Below are positions 25,489 through 33,417 of a stretch of 64,000 bases of DNA, one piece after another. How positions within the stretch are numbered: the stretch's first letter is position 1; the number at the start of each line of letters is the position of its first letter. Both the position numbers and the translations under genes were made by a program. The notes under the pieces were generated by a model. That model saw only the letters and a list, made by a program, of their open reading frames with translations. It did no database searches and was not told the origin of the DNA. Source of the DNA: Lachnospiraceae bacterium UBA4631 (GTDB taxonomy: Bacteria; Bacillota; Clostridia; Lachnospirales; Lachnospiraceae); contig DHMX01000023.1 in assembly GCA_002406015.1 (NCBI GenBank), forward strand, positions 243,099-307,098, in the 5' to 3' direction.

Positions 25489-25923
25489 ATGAAGATTTCT
25501 ACAAAGGGAAGATATGCACTACGATTAATGATTGACATAGCAATGCATGAAGGAGCAGACCCGGTTCGCATTAAGGATATTTCTAAGCGGCAGGAAGTAT
25601 CGGAAAAGTATTTAGAGCAAATAATAGCGGTATTAAATAAAGCCGGTTATGTAAAGAGTATTCGGGGACCGAAGGGCGGCTATCTTCTGGCAAAGAAACC
25701 GAAGGACTATACCGCCGGTATGATACTGCGGTTAACAGAGGGCAGTATGGCACCGGTCAGTTGTCTGGAATTTGAAGAAAATGACTGCCCGAGACAGGAG
25801 CAGTGTGCCACACTGGAATTATGGAAGCGGCTGGATACAGCGATAAAGGATGTAGTAGATTCCGTTACGCTGGAGGACTTAGTAGAGTGGCAAAAGGGAA
25901 AGGCTGACTTCTATTCAATTTAA
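25489..25923 (+). CDS. Rrf2 family transcriptional regulator
   Basis: About 144 residues. N-terminal winged helix MKISTKGRYALRLMIDIA, with KDISKRQEVSEKYLEQI as the recognition region and GPKGGYLLAKKP as the wing. Three cysteines at CLEFEENDCPRQEQC near residues 92-106 match the Fe-S cluster-binding spacing of IscR/CymR-like members, so it may sense iron-sulfur status or redox state. An in-frame ATG at 25483 exists; spacing from AAGGAG and family alignment favour 25489. The gene stands directly before spoIIID. Confidence 0.88.
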   Translation: MKISTKGRYALRLMIDIAMHEGADPVRIKDISKRQEVSEKYLEQIIAVLNKAGYVKSIRGPKGGYLLAKKPKDYTAGMILRLTEGSMAPVSCLEFEENDCPRQEQCATLELWKRLDTAIKDVVDSVTLEDLVEWQKGKADFYSI

Positions 25924-25945
25924 TACATACCATTTCTGCCTCCTG

Positions 25946-25953
25946 CATACACT
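25946..25953 (+). promoter_or_regulatory. Sigma-E-like -10 element before spoIIID
   Basis: CATACACT matches the known mother-cell sigma-E -10 consensus (CATACAMT). The -35 region 13-15 bp upstream (ACATACC) is only a partial match. In Bacillus spoIIID is transcribed by sigma-E, which fits. Confidence 0.4.
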
Positions 25954-25983
25954 GTAAAAACAAGCATTCAGAGGTTTGTATCA

Positions 25984-26241
25984 GTGAGAGATTATATAGA
26001 GCAGAGGGCACTGGAAATCGGAGAATACATCGTCAAAGAAGGTGCAACCGTTCGGCAGACAGCGAAGAAATTTGGAGTCAGTAAGTCTACGGTACATAAA
26101 GACATTACAGAACGTTTAATCCAGATTAATCCCCCATTGGCAGCAAGGGCGAGAGTTGTCTTGGATGTCAACAAATCTGAGCGGCACATCCGAGGTGGAA
26201 TGGCAACCAAAGAGAAATATCTGCATCAGCACATGATTTGA
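25984..26241 (+). CDS. spoIIID: Sporulation transcriptional regulator SpoIIID
   Basis: An 85-residue protein that closely follows SpoIIID. Key stretches are MRDYIEQRALEIGEYIV, TVRQTAKKFGVSKSTVHKD (the helix-turn-helix) and RHIRGGMATKEKY. It is a DNA-binding regulator of mother-cell gene expression during endospore formation. The start is a GTG at 25984. It shows the host is, or descends from, a spore former. It is followed by a strong intrinsic terminator. Confidence 0.95.
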   Translation: MRDYIEQRALEIGEYIVKEGATVRQTAKKFGVSKSTVHKDITERLIQINPPLAARARVVLDVNKSERHIRGGMATKEKYLHQHMI

Positions 26242-26253
26242 AATCAAATGAAA

Positions 26254-26350
26254 CCGGAAACCGTCAGTTCAAGGTCATTATCGGACTTTTGAACTGGCGG
26301 TTTCTGTTTATCGTATACTACAAGCTGTTGATTCTACAGCAGAACAGTTA
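26254..26350 (+). repeat. Duplicated terminator element, copy 1
   Basis: A hairpin (26257-26304; GAAACCGTCAGTTCAA paired with TTGAACTGGCGGTTTC, one mismatch) is followed by a tail, TGTTTATCGTATACTACAAG then CTGTTGATTCTACAGCAGAA and CAGTTA. The whole unit recurs at 27080-27175. The tail itself can fold through GCTGT and ACAGC. The hairpin would terminate the spoIIID transcript. Confidence 0.8.
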
Positions 26351-26424
26351 TTGCATTATAGATTTGTATGATTTTACATTATATGATACACTTGATGAAA
26401 TGAGTGTATTAAGGGGGCATAGAA

Positions 26425-27078
26425 ATGGGGATACAAAATGATTTTGATTGCGAAGACAATCCGAATTTAACCGAAAAAGAAGAACCTAAAAAAAGAAAAA
26501 TCAGTTTATTTACTATAATATTCCTTTTCTTAGTGGTTGCATTGTTTTTCTGGGCAATTTGGAATGCATTTTTAAGTTCTTTTGTTCCCAGACATAGAAC
26601 CTTATTCGGAAGCTATGATAATTTCCGGAACAAGGCAGAAAACTCAGGATTGTCTTTGGAATTGCCGAAGACGGCATCCGATACAGAATATTATTGGGGT
26701 ATTCATTGGTTTATTGAAGAGGCCGGATATGGAACAGCGTTATCGGATGAAGATTATGAAAGCGTGAAATTGGAGACCATAAAGAGTTATCAGGAAACGT
26801 ATGAAGGAACTGCAGGAGTAACATTATATGTATATTCCGAGTCCGATGAAAAAGAGTGGGTTCAGGAAGAATGGTTAGAAAAATACAATATTGAAGAAAC
26901 GGAAGAACTTTTAGGGAAGGATGAAGCAATAGAAGATTACTATGTTTTGGCATTTAGATATACGGATAGTGACCGCATTACCTATACTAACTGTATGCTT
27001 TGTAATGATTCTTCAAAAAGAATTATAGAAATAAGCTGTATAGACCGAAATGCAAGCGTAAGAAATGATAAACCCTAA
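26425..27078 (+). CDS. Hypothetical single-span membrane protein
   Basis: 217 residues: a charged cytoplasmic N-terminus (EKEEPKKRK), one membrane helix (ISLFTIIFLFLVVALFFWAIW) and an acidic extracellular domain rich in Glu, Asp, Tyr and Trp. Two cysteines (NCMLCND) and a third (EISCID) lie near the C-terminus. No family recognised. The gene lies exactly between two copies of a duplicated terminator element and could be a cassette. The ribosome binding site is GGGGG/AAGGGGG at about 26410-26417. Confidence 0.6.
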   Translation: MGIQNDFDCEDNPNLTEKEEPKKRKISLFTIIFLFLVVALFFWAIWNAFLSSFVPRHRTLFGSYDNFRNKAENSGLSLELPKTASDTEYYWGIHWFIEEAGYGTALSDEDYESVKLETIKSYQETYEGTAGVTLYVYSESDEKEWVQEEWLEKYNIEETEELLGKDEAIEDYYVLAFRYTDSDRITYTNCMLCNDSSKRIIEISCIDRNASVRNDKP

Positions 27079-27079
27079 C

Positions 27080-27175
27080 GGAAACCGCCGGTTCAAAGAC
27101 CCTTATCAGACCTTTGAACCGGCGGTTTCTGTTTATCGCTTACTACAAGCTGTTGCTTCTACAGCAGAACAGTTA
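27080..27175 (+). repeat. Duplicated terminator element, copy 2
   Basis: A perfect 18-bp stem, GAAACCGCCGGTTCAAAG (27081-27098) with CTTTGAACCGGCGGTTTC (27112-27129), is followed by the tail shared with copy 1 (TGTTTATCG, then TACTACAAGCTGTTG and TTCTACAGCAGAACAGTTA). Hairpin bases that differ from copy 1 restore full pairing, so the structure, not only the sequence, is kept. Confidence 0.85.
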
Positions 27176-27262
27176 AAAGAATCTTGATGTTTGATAAATA
27201 AGTGGGTAAAATATTATTAGTATTATGGGTATTAATAATGTGTTTGTATATGAGGTGAAATC

Positions 27263-28639
27263 TTGAATTTAGGAATAGAAACTGAAACACTGGAATTTAA
27301 AAAGTCTACAGGTGAGCTTAAAGAAGCAATGCATTCTATTTGTGCGATTTTAAATAAACATCAACATGGAGAATTATATTTTGGAGTAAAACCGGATGGT
27401 ACGCCAATTGGACAAATTGTAACGGAAGAATCTTTGCGAGAAGTTAGCCAAAAGATTAAAAATTTTATAGAACCTAAAATCTATCCCGCTATTAATAAGG
27501 TAGTTATTGATGGAAAAGAGTGTATTCATGTTAAATTTGAGGGAAATCAAGTCCCATATTTTGCATATGGTGTAGCTAGAATACGAGTTGCAGATGAAGA
27601 TTTGGTGATGTCACCGGAACAGATTACCGATTTGTTGTTAAGGAGTGGAAAAGAAGGTAATCGTTGGGAAAGTCTGGTTTCGAATAAATCAATTGAAGAT
27701 GTTGATGAGGAACTATTAAGGAAATATACAACTCATGCTCATGAAGTAGGAAGAATTGCAATTTCTTATACTGATAAAAAGACAGTTTTAAACCAATTGG
27801 AGTTAGTGGAAGGGGATGCTTTGTTAAATGCCGGAAAGGCATTGTTTAGCGACGATATTGTACAAGATGTTCAGATGGCAATATTTGCAACAAATGAACG
27901 ATTGACATTTAATGATATACAACGTCATCATGGACCTGTATTGAAACTTGTGGATATAGCAGAAAATTATATTAGGAGTAATATTCATTGGAGAGTAGAA
28001 TTTACAGGAGAGTTGCAACGCACAGAAATACCAGAAATTCCGATAGATGCAATTCGAGAGGCTTTGTTAAATTCATTCTGTCATAAGGATTATGCTTCAG
28101 GGCAGAGTAACGAAGTGGCAATTTATAAGGACCGCGTGGAAATCTATAATCCGGGGGCTTTTCCCGAAGGCTATAATCCACAAGATTTTATAGATAAGGC
28201 AGAAAGACCAATTCGTAGAAATCCTAGGATTGCAAGAATTTTATATTATTCCAAAGATATAGAAAGCTTTGGCACAGGATTAAAGCGTATTGCTGATGCG
28301 TGTGATACAGCCGGGGTCAGGTATGAATTTAAAAAATTAAAATCTGGTTTTGTAGTCTGTTTCTATCGAATGCCAGATAGTAGTATCAGTGAAGAAAAAG
28401 CAGAAAAAAGTACGGGAAAAGTACGGGAAAAGTACGGGAAAAGTACGGGAAATCTGAATGCTTCCCAGAAAAAAATTATTGATTTCTTACAAGAAAATGC
28501 TCACATAACAAACAAGGATGTTCAGACATTGTTAGGAGTAAAAGAATCCAGAGCATTAAAGATTTTGAGGAGCTTAGTGGAAATTGGTATTTTAGAGAAA
28601 TGTGGTAAGTCAAGGAGCAGTTTTTATGTTTTGAAGTAA
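27263..28639 (+). CDS. AlbA/Schlafen-type ATP-binding protein with winged helix
   Basis: A 458-residue protein. The N-terminal AlbA_2 (Schlafen-like) domain contains ETLEFKKSTGELKEAMHSICAILN and GELYFGVKPDGTPIGQ. The middle has a histidine-kinase-type ATPase fold (DAIREALLNSFCHKDY, FGTGLKRIADAC). The C-terminus is a winged helix (SQKKIIDFLQENAHITNKDVQTLLGVKESRALKIL). Such proteins are accessory putative transcription regulators or defence-related factors. The start is TTG with GAGGTGA upstream. Four 11-bp repeats (28411-28454) lie between ATPase and winged helix; the gene is in frame with four copies, but any change by one copy would shift the frame and remove the winged helix. Confidence 0.85.
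   Translation: MNLGIETETLEFKKSTGELKEAMHSICAILNKHQHGELYFGVKPDGTPIGQIVTEESLREVSQKIKNFIEPKIYPAINKVVIDGKECIHVKFEGNQVPYFAYGVARIRVADEDLVMSPEQITDLLLRSGKEGNRWESLVSNKSIEDVDEELLRKYTTHAHEVGRIAISYTDKKTVLNQLELVEGDALLNAGKALFSDDIVQDVQMAIFATNERLTFNDIQRHHGPVLKLVDIAENYIRSNIHWRVEFTGELQRTEIPEIPIDAIREALLNSFCHKDYASGQSNEVAIYKDRVEIYNPGAFPEGYNPQDFIDKAERPIRRNPRIARILYYSKDIESFGTGLKRIADACDTAGVRYEFKKLKSGFVVCFYRMPDSSISEEKAEKSTGKVREKYGKSTGNLNASQKKIIDFLQENAHITNKDVQTLLGVKESRALKILRSLVEIGILEKCGKSRSSFYVLK
28406..28454 (+). repeat. 11-bp tandem repeat inside a coding region
   Basis: The unit TACGGGAAAAG starts at 28411, 28422, 28433 and 28444, four copies in a row. The unit length is not a multiple of three, so the repeats are read in three frames (STG, VREK, YGK) and slippage by one unit changes the downstream frame. 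Confidence 0.9.
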
Positions 28640-29229
28640 GAATAGTAACTACATGTATTTCATACACCTTCACACAAAACTATGAAAAATACAGGATGAA
28701 TTTTACAAACCTGCTATATACTGCGGGGCATAAAACATAGCACCAGAATATAAATGCTATGTAGAACAGGGAGAACGATATGACGTTACTGGATCAGATA
28801 TATCAAGGCGATGGGGAACGTGTACGGACAATTACATTATAATAGGAATCGTGTTGGTGATAGAAGCCATTGTTATATCAAGCTATGTGATACCGAATCC
28901 ATCGGGAGGATTGGGTATCAACTATACACTTACGGATAGCGGTTGGACAGTATTGATATGGAAAATCGGTATAGTTATCTTCATTGCTGTAGCCGCGATA
29001 GTGATTATGAAACAGCAAAAAATGTTGAAAGAGGCGATATATGCCAGATTATTTGAATCTGCTACATCGTCTTTTTTTGTGTGACCTGCAGTGGCAGACA
29101 ATTGAAGTTTGCAAAAGTATCCTTGCTATTTGTTGATTACGTTATTCCTGCTATATGGGATAATATATATGCCTGATAAGTTGTATTCCTGCTTTATATT
29201 GAAAGGTGAGAATATAAAGGAGGTTTCAT
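28640..29229. other. Gap with fragmentary small ORFs
   Basis: Besides the membrane ORF at 28851-29084 this 590-bp stretch has an 18-codon frame at 28781 with a GGGAGAA site. A 31-codon frame follows at 29041-29136 (MPDYLNLLHRLFLCDLQWQTIEV). No family is recognisable. It resembles a decayed operon rather than a functional intergenic region. Confidence 0.35.
28851..29084 (+). CDS. Small membrane protein or gene fragment
   Basis: 77 codons from a TTG, with two hydrophobic helices (VIEAIVISSYVIP and WKIGIVIFIAVAAIVIM). The frame is open further upstream to about 28733 without an ATG and without a ribosome binding site at the right place. It may be the 3' part of a truncated membrane protein gene. 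Confidence 0.35.
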   Translation: MLVIEAIVISSYVIPNPSGGLGINYTLTDSGWTVLIWKIGIVIFIAVAAIVIMKQQKMLKEAIYARLFESATSSFFV

Positions 29230-29844
29230 ATGAAGAAATACGGATATGTACGCGTGTCATCGAAAGATCAGAATTTAAATCGACAGTTGGATGCATTATA
29301 TGAGGTGGGAGTAGAATCAAAAAATGTATATATTGATAAGCTGTCGGGGAAAGACTTTAACCGACCGAACTATAAGAGACTGGTATCCAGACTTCAGGAA
29401 GGTGATATTGTTGTAATCATGAGTATAGACAGATTAGGGAGAAACTATGATGAGATTCTGGAACAGTGGAGGCTGTTGACAAAAGAACGACGAGTCAATA
29501 TAGAGGTAGTTGATATGCCACTATTAAATACGAATTATGAGCGGGAGGGATTGACAAGTGTTTTTATTTCCGATTTGGTTTTACAGATATTAGCATATGT
29601 TGCGGAAACGGAACGCTCATTTATAAGGCAGAGACAGGCGGAAGGAATAGCAGCAGCTAAGGCTAGGGGAGTGAAGTTCGGGGTACAAAGACGGCAAATG
29701 CCGGAGGAGTTTGAAAAATATTTTCGACTATGGAAGGATAAAAAGATTACTGTTCGGAAAGCGGCAGAAAAATTAGGAATTGGTTATTCTACATTTTACA
29801 GGCGATGTAGGGAATTGCAAGAAAGTGATGAGAAAGTGTTGTGA
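29230..29844 (+). CDS. Serine recombinase, resolvase/invertase type
   Basis: A 204-residue small serine recombinase. The catalytic serine lies in YGYVRVSSKDQNLNRQLDAL (about residue 9-10). Arginines of the active site are in SIDRLGRNYDEILEQW, and the long E-helix and C-terminal helix-turn-helix (KITVRKAAEKLGIGYSTFYRRC) are present. The length is that of Tn3-type resolvases and DNA invertases. AAGGAGG lies upstream of the ATG. It marks the left side of the acyltransferase/ligase island. I found no clear res or inversion sites by eye. Confidence 0.9.
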   Translation: MKKYGYVRVSSKDQNLNRQLDALYEVGVESKNVYIDKLSGKDFNRPNYKRLVSRLQEGDIVVIMSIDRLGRNYDEILEQWRLLTKERRVNIEVVDMPLLNTNYEREGLTSVFISDLVLQILAYVAETERSFIRQRQAEGIAAAKARGVKFGVQRRQMPEEFEKYFRLWKDKKITVRKAAEKLGIGYSTFYRRCRELQESDEKVL

Positions 29845-29882
29845 AAAGTAGACAATGTGAAACATCTAATATGTTATGAAAC

Positions 29883-29919
29883 AAGCTCGTAAATCAAATG
29901 ATTTATAGAGCTTTTTTTA
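29883..29919 (+). terminator. Terminator of the recombinase gene
   Basis: AAGCTC (29883-29888) and TAAATCA pair with TGATTTA and GAGCTT (29908-29913), followed by a seven-T tract. Confidence 0.75.
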
Positions 29920-30068
29920 TTATATAACATGTGTTTCGAAAAGTCTACTTTTGGAAAATTACAATTTCAGATAGCTTGGGGTTGTCTGTGAAAGATGGAT
30001 AAAGGAGGGAAAAGAGAAAAAGGAGTATCCATTGTAAATCAATAGAGAAATAAGGGAGGAACAAAGAG

Positions 30069-30605
30069 ATGAAAACAGAAATATGGAGTCGCAAGTATGT
30101 GGATGATGATTTGATGCGGATAGGTGCAACGAATTTTATGAATAACCTATATGAGTTTTTGGGCATATATCAGAAATACTTAATGGATGATGCTGCCGGG
30201 AGAGAGTTTGAAAAGTACTATAGGGATTATCGCAATATAACAGAATATCATTTCGTTAATAAGGGTGTTCAGTTTGTAAGAGGTCTGCTAAAGAATAAGG
30301 AAATCGAGGTTTCAAATAGAAATATTAAAAGGCTGGGGCGAACCTATAAGGGCTTTCCGGTTGTATTGACCATGTATGCAGATGAAGTGATAACAAGTAT
30401 TCTGGAATATATAGATGATAATGAGATGTTGAAAGCGGTATATCTGCATCAAGTGGTTTGGAGTAATAATTCAGAGCAGAACTTGACTTTTCAATATAAG
30501 TTGTTAAGAAGGACTGTGCGAGGAAGTGAACCGGGGGCTCCGTGTGCAAGGTTAATGGATAATATTAATGCTGTAAAATGGGAGGAGAAAAATGTATTTT
30601 TATAA
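30069..30605 (+). CDS. Hypothetical protein
   Basis: 178 residues, soluble, helical and rich in aromatic residues (FEKYYRDYRNITEYHF). I recognise no domain. GGGAGGAAC precedes the ATG. It overlaps the next gene by 14 bp, so the two are translationally coupled. The gene starts the putative operon that leads into the first acyltransferase. Confidence 0.6.
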   Translation: MKTEIWSRKYVDDDLMRIGATNFMNNLYEFLGIYQKYLMDDAAGREFEKYYRDYRNITEYHFVNKGVQFVRGLLKNKEIEVSNRNIKRLGRTYKGFPVVLTMYADEVITSILEYIDDNEMLKAVYLHQVVWSNNSEQNLTFQYKLLRRTVRGSEPGAPCARLMDNINAVKWEEKNVFL

Positions 30606-31296
30606 GATGTCAAATTCGAATATCTTAGCTGATTCATGCATTAAGAAGTATTTGAAAAAGGCAAATGACAATATAGAACAAATGAAGGAGAATTTTGCCA
30701 ATGCGGTATTTAGTGCAATGGCAAGTGTTCTTATTGGAATAGAGATGTGGGATCGACTTGATAATTTCAATATAATCTTAAGGGTTCTCATTGTTCTTGT
30801 AGCATTACTGGTGTCATATTTTATTATTACAGTGGCTGTGATAAAACTGACGGCTGTAATTGAGTGGATGTGTAGAATTAAAGGGGAAAAAAAAGACAAC
30901 GAAACGGCAGATGATATAAAAGAACGATTTAATACGGAGATTATGACAGAAGCAGTTATGGGAATCAGCTTGTCCCAGCAAATTATAAATCAGCCGCAAA
31001 CACCATACAAACAGAATTTGAATCAGATATACATATACCAATGCCTATATTACTTTAATAGAATGATGGATGATACGCAAATAGAAATGAATAGGTGTGA
31101 TAGAGAATTTTTTATAGAAGAGGTTGGTCAGGGAAGATTTAGTTCTATGTGCGAGGCGGTGCTAAATCAACTGGGAGAGCTGAAAAAGGCAGTAGAAAAG
31201 CAATCGTTTAATAATAAAACAGATATAAATAAAATGCTTGATGATATTATTACTGATTTAGAAAGCTGGGAAGATAATGGAAGTAAGAGCAAATGA
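30592..31296 (+). CDS. Hypothetical membrane protein with two central spans
   Basis: 234 residues. A hydrophobic hairpin at about 40-85 (AVFSAMASVLIGIEMW and IILRVLIVLVALLVSYFIITVAVIKL) is flanked by charged helical cytoplasmic regions, with a coiled-coil-like C-terminus (LNQLGELKKAVEKQ). No family recognised. It overlaps the upstream gene by 14 bp and the acyltransferase downstream by 4 bp (ATGA), so the three are one translational unit. Confidence 0.65.
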   Translation: MYFYKMSNSNILADSCIKKYLKKANDNIEQMKENFANAVFSAMASVLIGIEMWDRLDNFNIILRVLIVLVALLVSYFIITVAVIKLTAVIEWMCRIKGEKKDNETADDIKERFNTEIMTEAVMGISLSQQIINQPQTPYKQNLNQIYIYQCLYYFNRMMDDTQIEMNRCDREFFIEEVGQGRFSSMCEAVLNQLGELKKAVEKQSFNNKTDINKMLDDIITDLESWEDNGSKSK

Positions 31297-32264
31297 GTGT
31301 ACGAAGTGAGAGCATGGATGAGAATAACGAAACAGTTATTTTGCAACCGTTAAAGAGTGTCGAGAGTTATTCTGCATCTAAAAAACAACAGTATTATACA
31401 AATATACATGAAGTGTGTACAAACCGTAAACTTAAAAGACAGACAACACCTTTGATTGTAAATACTATTTCGAGGATTGTACCTATACTGCATAGGTTTG
31501 ATTTTGAAATAAGGGGAAGTGAAAACCTACCCAAAGATGATGTTGCAGTTTTTATTTGCAATCATTCTAATTCCCATGATGGCTTTCTGGTTCAGGAACT
31601 CTTTGCACGATTGAAAAGACCGGTTACTTCATTAGTAGCATGGGATGGGTTAAATATCTTTACGAGATATATTATAAGGCTTACGAATGCCACATTTATA
31701 AAAAGGGATGATAAAAAGTCTAAAGAAAGCGGTATTTTAGATTTCTGCACGAAGATTTTAGACGGAAAGAATGGCTTTGTATTTGGGGAAGGTACATGGA
31801 ATCTTCACCCGATATTACCGATGCAAAGGCTTAGAGCTGGTGCAACCGAGGTTGCCTTAATTACAGAAAAGGTAATCGTTCCAACAATCTTTGAATATGT
31901 GGAAGTAACAGGTGAGTGTAAAAAAGAAAACGAACTATACAGTAAATGTATAATCGTTTTTGGCGAGCCGGTTAAAGTTAGTGCTTCAGAGAGTATATTT
32001 GAACAAACCCATGTTATTCAGCAGAAAATGGAGGAAATGCGTAAAGCTATATGGCAGGAAATCGGAGTAAACAGGAATTCCATCCAAGACATCAATCAGA
32101 AGGTGTATTTGAATCATGTGTATTTGAAAAAGTTTAAAGCTATAGGTTATACCTTTGATTCTGAATATGAAAGCCGGTATTTGTTTTATAAGGGTGGGAA
32201 GAATGAAAATGAGTATTACATAAACGGACAGGGAGAGTTTGTGCCGGGAAATACGAAGAAGTAA
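31293..32264 (+). CDS. PlsC-like lysophospholipid/glycerophosphate acyltransferase (1)
   Basis: A 323-residue member of the PlsC superfamily. The catalytic H-x4-D motif is in CNHSNSHDGFLVQEL near residue 90, and the second block is GFVFGEGTWNLHPILPMQRLRAGATEVAL. An N-terminal extension of about 60 residues is charged. Such enzymes transfer an acyl group from acyl-CoA, acyl-ACP or acyl-phosphate to a glycerolipid or another hydroxyl acceptor. It shares its order of motifs with the protein at 38847-39812; together they flank three adenylate-forming ligases. The acceptor is unknown. Confidence 0.82.
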   Translation: MSVRSESMDENNETVILQPLKSVESYSASKKQQYYTNIHEVCTNRKLKRQTTPLIVNTISRIVPILHRFDFEIRGSENLPKDDVAVFICNHSNSHDGFLVQELFARLKRPVTSLVAWDGLNIFTRYIIRLTNATFIKRDDKKSKESGILDFCTKILDGKNGFVFGEGTWNLHPILPMQRLRAGATEVALITEKVIVPTIFEYVEVTGECKKENELYSKCIIVFGEPVKVSASESIFEQTHVIQQKMEEMRKAIWQEIGVNRNSIQDINQKVYLNHVYLKKFKAIGYTFDSEYESRYLFYKGGKNENEYYINGQGEFVPGNTKK

Positions 32265-32307
32265 GGTTGTTTCAATATGAAAATTATAAATAAAAGATGA
32301 AAGGAAA

Positions 32308-33219
32308 ATGATGATGGGTGTCGAAAATGCAATAGATTTAATAAAGAATCTTACTGATATATCTTGTCAAGAAATGAAAAAGAATGAACCTACATATGAT
32401 TTCTTTATTGAAATGGTTAAAGACGGAGATTTGAGTGAGGATAAATTAACAAAACTGGCGTTAATTGCGAATAAGGAAAAGATATGCAAAGAAATTAAGA
32501 ATTGTTTAAAAATAGAGAAGAAAAAAAGAGAAATACTATTTTGCAATAATATAAATCTGCCGGAAATACAGAAAGTAGATTCATATTTGGACGATTGGCG
32601 TTCATATTTTGATAGATTATGTTCTATAGTGTCGGACGAGGCTATGCAGGATATTTGGGCAAGAATTTTAGTAAAAGAAACATTACAACCGGGAAGCATA
32701 AGTAAGGTGATGCTAAATACATTTTCATTGCTAGATAACGCATCAGCAAAAAGTTTTGAAAAACTATGTGCAGTAACATTTAAAATGAATCAGGGAGATG
32801 ATGAAAGAGAGATACCTTTAATAATATATGATGACATATTATGTGAAATAATTCATGAATCGTTGGATAGTCTTTCAGAAGAACAAAAAGAAAAAATGTA
32901 TGCATATGAGAAATATATACCTACACAAAAGGAAATAGAATATTTAGCAGAATTAAATTTAATTAAAACAAGTGAAGATCATATGGAGTGCGATATTTAT
33001 TCTATTGAAGAGATGAACTTGGTATTTGAAGTAGGAGATAAAAAAATTGAATATAAAGCACCATATGATTCAAATGAAAATCGGTATTTCGTATGTGTAG
33101 GTCAAGTCTTTTTTACTCAAACGGGATTAGCATTATACAATTCAATAGCTAAAAATAATATGAAATATGAGTATTTGTATGATGTGTTAAAGATATATAT
33201 AGAATACAGAAATGAATAA
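32308..33219 (+). CDS. DUF2806-like protein
   Basis: 303 residues, soluble and acidic. The segment SIVSDEAMQDIWARILVKETLQPGSISKVMLNTFSLL is the signature of DUF2806-type proteins, whose function is not known. It starts with three ATG codons in a row; AAGGA is best spaced from the second or third. It lies between the first acyltransferase and the ligases and is very AT-rich. Confidence 0.65.
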   Translation: MMMGVENAIDLIKNLTDISCQEMKKNEPTYDFFIEMVKDGDLSEDKLTKLALIANKEKICKEIKNCLKIEKKKREILFCNNINLPEIQKVDSYLDDWRSYFDRLCSIVSDEAMQDIWARILVKETLQPGSISKVMLNTFSLLDNASAKSFEKLCAVTFKMNQGDDEREIPLIIYDDILCEIIHESLDSLSEEQKEKMYAYEKYIPTQKEIEYLAELNLIKTSEDHMECDIYSIEEMNLVFEVGDKKIEYKAPYDSNENRYFVCVGQVFFTQTGLALYNSIAKNNMKYEYLYDVLKIYIEYRNE

Positions 33220-33232
33220 GGAGGAAATGAAA

Positions 33233-33391
33233 ATGGTTGATGAAAATGATTTAAGAGAGTATGAAGAGTGGGTTAATGAAGCAACTTCTAAATCAGAATT
33301 GAAAGAGATATTGCAAGATATAAGAAATGATATTTTAGATGATGGTGATGATAATGAGGGAGGCAGGGTTAAGACTCTAATGAAAAAATGA
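33233..33391 (+). CDS. Small acidic protein
   Basis: A 52-codon ORF with a strong GGAGG site eight bases upstream: MVDENDLREYEEWVNEATSK at the N-terminus and an Asp-rich C-terminal half. An ATG six bases earlier is also possible. It starts 13 bp after the DUF2806-like gene. It lacks the Asp-Ser-Leu motif of acyl carrier proteins, so it is not a carrier for the neighbouring ligases. Confidence 0.5.
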   Translation: MVDENDLREYEEWVNEATSKSELKEILQDIRNDILDDGDDNEGGRVKTLMKK

Positions 33392-33417
33392 TCTGAGATA
33401 CAAGGGAGGACATAACT

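Noticed and set aside
33233..33391. Acyl carrier protein for the ligases
   Set aside because: Small and acidic, but lacks the Asp-Ser-Leu phosphopantetheine site.
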